A DNA stretch of 64,000 bases from Cryptomeria japonica (lineage: Eukaryota; Streptophyta; Pinopsida; Cupressales; Cupressaceae). The DNA lies in NCBI RefSeq assembly GCF_030272615.1, contig NC_081414.1, positions 912,893,009-912,957,008 on the forward strand, written 5' to 3'. Positions 35,701 through 47,700 of the stretch are shown piece after piece. The notes beneath the pieces are model-generated. The model searched no databases, had not been told where the DNA came from, and saw nothing but the letters and a program-made list of their open reading frames with translations. The position numbers and the translations under genes were made by a program. The first letter of the stretch is position 1. Each line of letters starts with the position of its first letter.

Positions 35701-38700
35701 GGTTACCTTAAGAGGTAAGGATTAGGATTAGATTAGTGTTTATCCAATAGATAAAGCTTTTACCCAAAGGATAAACTCTTGTGCAAGGGATTAAGGAATA
35801 ACCATGGTCAAAGCATTAAAGGTTTGATGAGACCCTTGGGTTACATGAGGGTTAAGTTAGTCAAAAAGTCTCTAACCATGCAAGAGGGTTGAGTTAACCA
35901 TTAATGGTTTGGAAGACTTTTAAGTTGTTGAAGACTTAAAGCCTTTAATAGTTTTCAAAGACTTTGAAGGTTTGAGAAGTGACTTCCCTTTGCTTAGAGA
36001 TGTGACAATGATTAGGATAGGATTAGGCTAATTAGAAGGAGTTAGAAGAATCTAGAAGGGATTTAGGCATGCAAGTGAATTTTGTAGGAGAATGCAAGTG
36101 GGAGGAATTTTGGGATTTTCAGTTAAAATAAAATCATTTATTTCAATTAAATGGTGTAATTTGCATTTGGATAAATATTTAAATAAATATTAATTTATTT
36201 AAATGTGAATGTGAATTTTGGATTTAAATAAATCTTAATTTATTTACATGAGAAAAAGGAAGATAAAGCATTAAATGCTTGAAGACTTTGAGGGAAAACA
36301 TTAAAGGCTTAAGAAGACTCTAGAAAGAAGCCATTAAGTTTGAAGACTTTAAATTTGAAGACTTTAAGTTTGAAGACTTTAAGGGAAACCATTAAAGGCT
36401 TAAGAAGACTCTAGAAGGAAGCCATTAAGTTTGACGACTTTAAGGGAAACCATTAAAGGTTTCAAGTGGGTGAGGATAAATAGGATTTTAAATAAATAAT
36501 TTTTATTTAAAATAGTTGTGCAACTTGCATTTGTAAGAAAATACAAGTGGGTGGAGGATAAAGGTGATTTAAATAAATGATTTATTTAAAATAGTTGTGC
36601 AACTTGCATTTGTAGGAAAATACAAGTGGGTGGAAGATACAGGATTAATTAAAATAAATTGTTTTATTTTAATTTGGTTGCAAGTTGGAGATTTAAATAA
36701 ATTAGATTTATTTAATTGGGGTAAACTATTTAATTAAATGTAAATTTAATTAAAAATAGAGAGAAGGGGTTTAATTAAATAAAATGATTTATTCAATTAA
36801 ATGATATAAAGGGCTTAAGTGAATTTAAATAAATAAATTGAATAATTTATTTAATTAAATAGAAGAATGTGGTGATTTAATTAAATTAGATTTAACTAAA
36901 ATAGAGGAATTCAAGAATAAAATGAACATTAAATATTCATTTAGGAATATGGTCATTTTTATACGTCTACAGAAACAACTAATGCAATCACATAAATGAA
37001 CACCATAACATAGAGAATTTATACGTGGAAAACCTCAATGAGGAAAAACCATGGTGGGATGTGTGACCCACAATATCAATTCACTGGCCATATGAAGAGA
37101 TATTACGCATAATAGGGGCTTGCACATGCAGGAAGGCACACTGCCTAGAGCACACTTCTCATCACCAAGAGTCTCACTGACTGCAATCACTTTTTGATAC
37201 AAAAATGCAAAACTGAACTCATATAATGCATCTGCTATGCCTGATTGAGTTCCGGTTAAGGCTCTTACTATTCCGGTTCTTAAACCCTAAACCCTTGCCG
37301 GAATAACATACACCTTATGAGTACCTTAGAAATCATCTACAGAACATTACAGAATATTGCTTTCACATACAAATGATCTCGCATACATAAACTTCGCATT
37401 TTAGATCTTATCACAAAAAAATGTTGTTTTGAAAATGACCTAATAGACTTACTTATATACCCTTACAAACATTTATGTCATATGTCGGCTTACATACAAA
37501 ATGATAATACATGTCGGCTCATTATGAATTATAAAATGATTTGTCGGATACTACCCTTTGTCGGATCTCCAAGTGATGTCGGCTTCCCATACCGGTACCT
37601 AGTTTGCCGGTTACCTTTATAATCCTTGATGCCAGTGAAGTGTTTGTTAGTTGTTAATGTGAACCAAAATATGTTGCCATCAATGACAACATAACAAACC
37701 GAATGAGTGTCAATTGCCAACAATCTCCCCCTTTGGCATTGATGGCAACACTCATGTGAAAAATGGTTTCAATCTGCCCTGTTGATCCTAGAATGTGATT
37801 CTGCTCCCCCTAAGCTATATATATCATCTGAAATCCAATCCATACATATTTCTCCTTTCTATTTTTCACATACATCACTCCCTCTTTGGCATCAATGCCA
37901 AAAACCGGTACAAAGAATGAATAAATCAATCAGATTCTGTAAGGGGAATGTCTCTCAAAATACTTATTGGAGTTGAATGAGCTTGAAGATTTCCGGGTAA
38001 GCACTCTTCAAGAACTCCAAATGTGTCCCAACTAGATTTGAATACCCCTGAAATTGACACAAGTCCATTTAGGACATATGCATGAGATTATTTTTCCTTG
38101 AGTTCTGCTAGTGTGGCCTTTTCCATCATATCTATACACGTCCAACCGGGGACTCACTAACCCTCTGAGCTCTTTAGCTCTCTGTATGATTTTATCCCTG
38201 TCTCTTTCAAGAGCTGAAATCTGGACTTCTAACAAAAAAATTTGACCATCCAAAGATGTGGTTAAAGAATTTACTCCATCAAAGTTATTTACAATGCCTG
38301 CAATTGTATTTTGAATATCTTTAATGCTTTTGTCTATACCTGCTGTAAGTAAACTTGAATTGCAGCATACCCGGTAAATATTTGTACATTGCCTCAAAGC
38401 ATCATCTATCATTTTCAATCTATCTGCTATCTGTACTTTGTCCGATTCAATCAACTGATCAAAAGTGGCCCTTTTGGCCTGAGCAAACCAGTCCAGAGCA
38501 TGCCGGTTAAAAATATGCTGCAGTGATTGAAATTCCTTTGAAATATGCTCTGTCAGCATTTTTAGCTTGCCAAATGGGCTTGCTCCCTTATCAATTTGGC
38601 ATTCCAGGACTAACTAGTGCAAAATTGGAATGGAATGATCAATTGTTTGCTTTTCCTCAGTCCCTTCCTTGATCATTTTCTAAGCTGCAATCATCATGAG

Positions 38701-41700
38701 TTCGGTTGAACTCATCTCTATTATGCTCTTCTGCTCAACATTTGCAGTGTTAATTGCCAACAATAAGCAATCATCAATCAAAGTAAGTGGAGCCGAGAAA
38801 GCTAAAATCTAGATTCCATGGGTCATACAAGATTATAAAAAGGATAGGAGAGCTTGCTTACGAATTGAAACTATCAACAAATAGCAAAATCCATAATGTC
38901 TTCCATGTGTCTCGTCTAAAGAAGGTACTGAGCCAGCATATTACTCCATGTTTAAAATTACCCCCGCTTGATGATTAAGGCAAGTTGATTTTGGAGCCCA
39001 AAGCCATTCTTGATATGTGAGAGAAGAGGTTAAGGAATCAGACTATTCTTGAGTATATGGTTAAATGAAGGGTCTACCTATAGAAGGCGCCACTTGGGAA
39101 GGACTCGAGATCTACCACTTGGGAAGGATTCGAGATCTTTGATCATCCAAATTTAAAATTGCCTAAGGACAACCAATCTTGGGAAGGGCAAACTGTCATG
39201 CTCTACCACAAAAATTGCAATTTATTATAATTAAAAATGTCAACATATCAAATCAAGAGTGACACTCACCAAGGAAAGAGGTGACTATAAATTACAGGTC
39301 AGCAATCCATTATTAATATCAACACTTGGCAAAACTGGTCGACAATCCTTATGAATATCGATTATCCTTAACACTCAGTAAAGTGAAGGGTCATTTGGTG
39401 ATTATTATTCATTGAGGGCAGCACTTCATTGCAAAGGCTACATCTTTTCAAACTTAATGGTTATGACCCTTTCCACCGTAAAAGGTATAAAAGTAGAGAA
39501 GTCTCATTTGAGGTAGGCATCTGAAAAACAAGAAAGAGATAAGAAATAAGTAATCCAATCTGACTAAAAAGCAAAATTTTGAGATCTGACTTGAATTCAG
39601 AAAAAGAATCCATTTGTATTTAGCAAGTGATTGGTATGCAATATGGTTGAATCTAATGAATCTTTAATTTATTTAATGCATTAGATTGCCAATCCATCAA
39701 GAAGCATTAGTGGTTATTCATTTTATTTTCATAAAGCAATCATATTAGGAATTAATAAGGAAACATAATAGGGAGATGCAGGAGATGTAGGAATTAAGTA
39801 GACTACCCATTGAGTTGAATTGCTTGTGGGCCACAGGGTCGGATTGACTTGGTTGGTTGTTCAACGCTCTTGGGCTTAGTTGTGGAGGACAGTCTCCCGA
39901 CACCCTATTGAGCTTTCCCCTCAAGTTTCTAATATGGTTGGTTATTAGGAATAAGCTATAGTGTGCATGTTTACAAGAGGAATCTTCATTATCATTTTTT
40001 TTAATGTTTATTGATTATTTTCCTAAATTCAATTGCTATTGTGTAATTTGGTGAAAGAATACTCTTGTCAATAAATTGTATTATTGGATTTGTTATTTCT
40101 GGGCAAAATCAGGTGTACCCCCAAAAGGGGACATTACAAACCAATGGGTTTTCATCCCCTAATCACTAATATTCTATGGGTTTTTGTCCACAAAAGACTA
40201 TTTATTAAACATGAGTGTCCAAACAAATCTTGATAGAATTTTGATGAGATAAAAATAACTTTGATTTTTCTCCTTCAGCTGTTCTCTTTCATCCTGATGA
40301 TGGTTCATGGAGTGTGACCCAAAACGTCAATGCAAAAGTTCTTACACAGTTGAATCCAGAAATATATCACGATTCACAATCAATAGCATGAACTGTGGAA
40401 ATTTGATAAATTTGAATTTGAAAGATAAAAAGAGGTGCATGTAATGTGAAATTTCCTATAAATATATAGAGGAGCAAATCCAAACAACCCCTTTTGTGGA
40501 AAAACAAATAAAATGATGATTTTTATTAATTTTCCTCCAAAGATGCTCACCAAAAGAGCCCATGAAAGATTTCTAACTAAAATTAGAAAAAAACTCCCAT
40601 TATGACAACCTGTCATAAAATCTATCATAACTGTCATAGAATATTTTGAAACTAGGTGCAACATGATATCGGAATTTACTAATCGCACCATAATAAACCC
40701 CCACTTTATTTTTGGTTTCCAACACTAAATAAAATATATGTAATATTAATTGACCTCATTTAAACAGCTTGAAAATGTATATTTATCGTGGGGTCCATTA
40801 AATAATTTATTTTCCAATCTCCTTCCTTAACCCTTGGAAAATTTGGAATGAGCAATTTTTCCATGAAATCAAATTAATTAAAAATGGGACATGACACTCG
40901 ATCTGGAATCCTTATCATTTCAATCTACATAGTTTTCTATTGCATATTATTAGTTGTCAGTATCAGATCCATTTTGGAATATTAATGTTTAAGTTTTATC
41001 ATTTATTATCATATTCTGTTATGTTTTACTTATTTTAGCATTCATTATTGTAGGCAGCTTAACAGGAACATAGGTACATTTTGCATGTAGTTCAGCACTA
41101 ACTATACTGAGTTTGATTAAGTTGCTAGACTTCTTTCAATTAAGTTTAATTAGTAGGAAAAGGCCTCATCAAAGATTGCAACCTTTGATCATAACCTTGT
41201 ATATTGGGGAGCTCATTTCAAGTTAGGAAATCATCAACTTGCAAGCCTATAATAAGCTATACCAATCTAAAACTACTAATTGCTGCTATTTGAATCTATA
41301 GCTTATTGTGCATTACTATTACAATATATTATTCGATTGTGTTGTCATATTGATATATTGCACCTTCCTAACTAAGCGTGAAAGAATGAACTTTGGACCC
41401 AGTGCATGTTAACATTGGTGAACCCAACATACTGGCATCAGTAAAGTTTTGGGTGCTTATTTGTTGTTTGGTTGAGGAAACTCACGTTCAGAAATCATCG
41501 GCAAAAAAAGTGCACCAATCAACAGGTATGCTTGGATTGCATCAGTCCAAAACTAGCAAAGAATTAATAGATGACCCAAATTTTATTGCATAAACATCGA
41601 GCTTAGTTGGTTGAATGATTAGCCATCCTATGAGTGATTTTCAAAATAGTTGAAGAATAGAAAGATTTGTCTGGTATTGACGTATTTGACTCAGGAAGAA

Positions 41701-44700
41701 ATAGTTTTAGTATTTTGGCAAAACGCCATGATGGATACGGTGTGCCAAACCATTTCAGCAGCAGGTGATATCATACCTTGTACAACAAAATAACAAAGCC
41801 GATGTAATGTCCCCTTTGTAAATACCTTAGTTTTTGCCCAAATCACAGTTATAATATTAAATTTCTGTATGCCTGAATATGACTGTCTAAAATCCAATCT
41901 GATCCTGTTCAGTGATGCCTGATGTTGTCTCCTTTGATGTTTTGTCTCGGTTACCTGCTTCTTTAAATCTGCTTGAAATCTTCAATATTTTCTGCTTATA
42001 GATCTGCAGTAATTTGCCTTAAGATCTGATTATAAATCTGTAATAATTTACCTTCAAATCTGCTCATAAATGCACCTCAGATCTGCTCTAGAGTCTACTC
42101 TAGATCTGCTAAAAAATGGGAATAATTTTCCATAATCTATTCCCTCTAACTCCACCAATTTACATTCTTAAATATCCCACACAAGTACCCCTTCACCCAA
42201 GAGAGTTGACACTGTTGAAGATTTATAGCTGTCAGAGAGATTTTCTGAAGAAGCCTTGCCAGCTGTTCTTATCCGATGTGGAGTGATTCTGTGCTGGCTG
42301 CCGTTTCTATTTCCGTATGGAGTTTGTCGGTTGCCTTTCGACCTTGCATCAGTGGTGTAACCGACCTCTTTCTTTACGCGTGACTCTTGTCATTCCCACA
42401 GGGGAAGAGTAATGGCTAGTTCGGGAGAGTACATGAAAAGTCTCTTCTTTTTCATGCGTTGATTGTTCTCTTTCTTGTTGCGGGTTATGATGGATTCCTA
42501 TATAAGGTTGGTGATAAGGCAGCCGTGGGTAGAGCTGAAGGCATTCCGTCATTCATTTTTTGTTTGATAATCACCCTGTGTAATGTTCAGGCTTCACATG
42601 TAATGTTCAAGTTTCTTGTGTAAGGTTTGGGCTTCTGTGTAATGTTCGAGCTTTTGTTGGAGATCATTTATGCTGTGATCTTTATCATTTTTCAGTCTTC
42701 TCTCTGTGAAGGTTCAGTCTCTCTTGAACAGGTTCAGATTACTGTGGGTTGTTATATGATAACAATCGTATTTAGTTCTTGACTTCTTATTATTGTATCA
42801 GACTTGCTATCATAATAAAATATTCATTTTGTGTGGCTGGGTTTTTCACCCTCAAGTGGAGGGTTTTCCCAGGATAGATTATGTGTATCTTGTTTCAGTT
42901 TTATATATTCAGGTTCAGGTTTTAACATGGTATTAGAGCCAGGTTCCTCCTATAGAGCCTAACCGCTTGAAGGTAGATCCTGTGCTTTTGTCCTAGGATG
43001 GGCACTGCAGCTTAGCATTTATGTGGTTGGTCCATCACTTTGTTGTGGATGGTATTAACGACAGTTCTTCAGATGATGCTTAAACTATGCACGGGGCAGA
43101 TATTGTGGATAGATGATGAGTGATGGCGAGAGCCAAAGGCCACACAGCCATCAGATCATCACTAGGTGCTTTGGTGTGATCAATCCAAGTGAATGGAAAT
43201 TCCATTGCTGAGCAAAATTATAAAAGGATGATGAGAGATTGCATTCAAGGAAGGAAGACCTTGATGATGGTTGCCATGAGATTGAGTTGGTGACTGTAGA
43301 CATTTTCTTGAAGAGGAGGAATTACTATTCAGAGGGAGCCTCACTTCAGCTTCAAAGGGAGCTTGACTTTCAGCTTCAGAGGGAGTGATACTTTCAGCTT
43401 CAGAGGAAGCCACATCTTTTGGTTAATGAGTTCTTCTCTGTGAGAAAGAAGTTCGAGGTGCAATCCCTTGTTAATGAGTTCTTCTCTATGAGGGAGAAGG
43501 TCAAGGTGCAATCCCTTGTTGATGAGTTCTTCTCTGCAAGAGAAATTCGAGGTGAAATCCCTTGTTCCACCCTCTGGGAGTAGCTATGGTGGATCCACCC
43601 TCTGGGAGTAGCCATGGTGGAAGTCATGTGTATGACTTCATGACTTTATTTTCTGTTTTTCTGATTCACCCTCTAGGGGTAGCTATGGTGAATATTGTTA
43701 TGCTGAGATAACATTTTTTATTTGAAAAAATCTGTGATGAGATTTTTTTTTGTTGTTGACATTCTGTTGGTTGCAGCTATGTGTACTTGTCATGTGATGA
43801 CATTTTGAAGATCTCTCTCTTGCTAAGAGGAAGTGCTGAAAATTTATAGCTGCAAGAGAGATTTTCTGAAGAAGCCTTGCCAGCTGTTCTTATCCGATGT
43901 GGAGTTATTCTGTGCTAGCTGCCATTTCTATTTCCGTATGGAGTTCGTCAATTGCCTTTCCTCCTTGCGTCGGTGGTGTAACCGACCTCTTTCTTATGCG
44001 TGACTCTTGTCATTCCCGCGGGGAAGAGTAATGGCTAGTTCGGGAGAGTACGTGAAGAGTCTGGTCTTTTTCGTGCATTGATTGTTCTCTTTCTTGTTGC
44101 AGGTTATGATGGATTCCAATATAAGGTTGGTGATAAGGCAGCCGTAGGTAGAGCTGAAGGCATTCCATCATTCATTTTTTGTTTGATAATCACCCTGTGT
44201 AATGTTCGGGCTTCATATGTAATGTTCAAGTTTCTTGTGTAAGGTTTGGGCGTCTATGTAATGTTCGAGCTTTTGTTGGAGATCATTTATGCTGCGATCT
44301 TCATCATTTTTCAGTCTTCTCTCTGTGAAGGTTTGGTCTCTCTTGAACAGATTCAGATTACTTTGGGTTGTTATATGATAACAATCCTATTTAGTTCTTG
44401 ACTTCTTATTATTGTATCAGACTTGCTATCATAATAAAAGATTCATTTTGTGTGGCTGGGTTTTTCACCCTCAAGTGAAGGGTTTTCCCAAGATAGATTA
44501 CCAAGTCGGCCTCCCTTTAATTTATTTATTTTTAAATCCATTTTTCTTACAAAATTGGGTGCCAAGATAGGGTCGGCCCAAAAATTAATTAAATTTACCT
44601 TCTGAATTTGGTGTATGAATCAAGAGGGATTGGCCCCAATCAGGGGTTAGCCTAGTTCGGCCCTCTTAAAGAAGAATTATTATTTTTTCTTGTTTTTAAT

Positions 44701-47700
44701 TTGGACACCTGGGTATATATAATGTTGCGATCAGTATTAAGTATGAAGGCTGCCCTAGGGTTTAGGACATGGCATGACAGTCTGCCCTTCCCAACATTGC
44801 TTGTCCTCCAGCAATGTAGGTTTCTATAATTTGAATAAATCAACCCAAGGCAATAATCATAGAGACTCGTGGAATAGACATGTTGGAATCACATCAGCCA
44901 TGAACTAAACTTGGAGCATACACATGAATATATATTGTCTATTGACATAGTGAACAGGCATATTACAATTAACATTATGACTAGCTAATTAACCTATAAC
45001 ACAATCATTGCTTAGTTTGGTAGGAAACACGAAAGGGCGCCAGTAAACTGCCCAACCCAACTAAGCCTAAGAGTGTGTCACATCCAAATCATGGCCATTC
45101 ACCTCACATCCCAAAAGCCTCAAGAACATCAAACTATGATCATTTCCATCCCTTAGGGTAATCAATTCATCACTTGGCTCACAAGAGGCACTAACGTCCA
45201 ACTATGCCCAGTTCCATCCCTTGGGGTAATCAATTCATCACTAAGCCCACAAGAGGTAGGAACATCCAAATATGACAAGTTCCATCCCTTGAGCAAATCA
45301 ATTCATCACTTGGCCCACGAGAGGCAAGAATGTCCAACTATGACCAATTCCATCCCTTGGGGTAACCAATTCATCACTTGGCCCACAAAAGCAGGAACAT
45401 CCAACTATGACCAGTTCCATCCCTTTGGGTAACCAATTCATCACTTGGCCCACACGAGGCAGGAACATCCAAATATGACAAGTTCCATCCCTTGGGCAAA
45501 TCAATTCATCACTTGGCCCACGAGAGGCAAGAATGTCCAACTATGACCAATTCCATCCCTTGGGGTAACCAATTCATCACTTGGCCCACAAAAGCAAGAA
45601 CATCCAACTATGACCAGTTCCATCCCTTTGGATAACCAATTCATCACTTGGCCCACACGAGGCAGGAACATCCAACTATGACCAGTTACATCCCTTGGGG
45701 TAACCAATTCATCACACGGCCGACAAGAGGCAAGAACATCCAACTATGATCAATTCCATCCCTTTGGGTAATCTAACTTGCTTCTTATCTAAAGATCTTC
45801 ATATAGATTCTATCCATTTCATTATCCTCTTGCGAATGTCCACATCAATGGATGATAAGCAATCACATTTGAATCAACAAGCTCTTCTTTTCAAATTTGC
45901 TTCTATAAATGATCTTCTTGTAGATATAATGGTCCTAGTTGTCCTCCTAAATCTGACATAGACTTCTCAAAATACTCTCTTCAAAATGCTTCATAAATCT
46001 GCTCCAAAGTCTTCTTTATCTTTGCATCAAATCCTCTTTACAACATATCTCTAATATTCTTGATCTGCTCTTACAACTATTCTTCTTTAAATAATATTTG
46101 CTGCATTCTCACACATTTTTTTATTTTAATAAACAAATTAGACCATTCTAAAATAAATCGTGACTCTTGAAGAAATTCTCTTTAACAAGTCTTTTATTAT
46201 ATTTGCCAACATATTAATAGATCTCATAGATCACACCCTTTCTTCTCTTTATGAACCGAATGAATCTTTAATTACTTTGCTATAAATCACACTCCTCTAG
46301 ACTTGGCTCTTATGTTTATTATTGCATTTAACTTTTCTTATTAATCAGAAGTGCTACTTTTTACAAGATGTGGTCACTGCTCTTAACAAATGTTTTGGCA
46401 TCCCTTCAATCATTTATAGTTTAATTCTTGCTGGAATTTTCTGCGTGAGTTTCTCCGGGGTAAATCACATGTTTTATACCTACCTTCTTCCTAAGATGTT
46501 TTCATTCACCTGTTCATGTTGATTGTTGCAAACTGATAATATCTATAGCACAAGTAGATAACGGCTATCGTGAGCAGGTTCTGTTTTGCATGATGAATGT
46601 ACTGTGTTAGAAATCAATCATAGATATGTAGGAACATCATCACCTGGAGCCATATATACTGTTCAATTAAGCATAGAACTTGTCGACAAAAAAGTATTGA
46701 ATATAGGATTCATGTTGTGGAATCATAAAATGAATCACATGTAGATAACATGAATCTCCGGGGTAAATCACATGTTTTATACCTACCTTCTTCCTAAGAT
46801 GTTTTCATTCACCTGTTCATGTTGATTGTTGCAAACTGATAACATCTATAGCAAAAGTAGATAACGGCTATCGTGAGCAGGTTCTGTTTTGCATGATGAA
46901 TGTACTGTGTTAGAAATCAATCATAGATATGTAGGAACATCATCACCTGGAGCCATATATACTATTCAATTAAGCATAGAACTTGTCGACAAAAAAGTAT
47001 TGAATATAGGATTCATATTGTGGAATCATAACATAGAATATCAATATTGATTACAGATCAATAGATGGTAACAAATGCAGTTCTGATATGACCTGTCTAA
47101 AAAACTGGCTTAACTTTACCCCAAACATCATATTCCATCAGCTATTACATCATTTAGCTAGTGAATCAAACGCCACAATTAGACCTAGTATCTGGGCACC
47201 ATGGTGCTTCCAAAAAAGCTTTTAAGTGTTGACTCTTTTCTGAGCTTTCATGATTTCTGACCAAGCACAATGGTATCTACTATCGAGTACCTGCAGAAAT
47301 AGGTTCTACATGTCTGCCACAATTCTATTTTCCCTAAGCTTAATAGAAGCAAAATGGTTGTTGGAAAACAAATATGAATGCGTGCTCTAACGCAGACTAT
47401 CCCTTGGGTACCTACAAACCACTTAGTCTTCTAAGCCTCCATTTTCCTGAAATGAATATTATTAGTCTCATCCTTAGTGTCCATGTTTTCAACTAATGAG
47501 AAAAAATTGGCAGCAAGGACAATTTGAACCATATAAAGGGGTAGATTTCTTACCTTGGCTGTCTCTTTTGTGATTGTATGCTCCTCTTATGTATGCATTG
47601 CATGGGAAAATGCAAGGTTTTGATTGGTTTGCCAAACATTAAAAACTATTTCTGGTTTCTTTTCACTTTCACCTTTGTCAAAACACATGTCCAACAAAAT

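Noticed and set aside
34926-38760. Target duplication for the element inside the gypsy integrase
   Set aside because: Flanks GAAGT and ATAAG do not match and about 12 host codons are missing, so the borders were deleted.
45298-45743. Two overlapping 80-codon minus-strand frames as a repeat protein
   Set aside because: They arise from the 203-204 bp higher-order period being about a multiple of three; the 68-bp unit is not, and no start context or domain exists.
45126-45776. CRISPR-like array
   Set aside because: Plant DNA, no unique spacers: the whole 68-bp unit repeats, with no repeat/spacer division.
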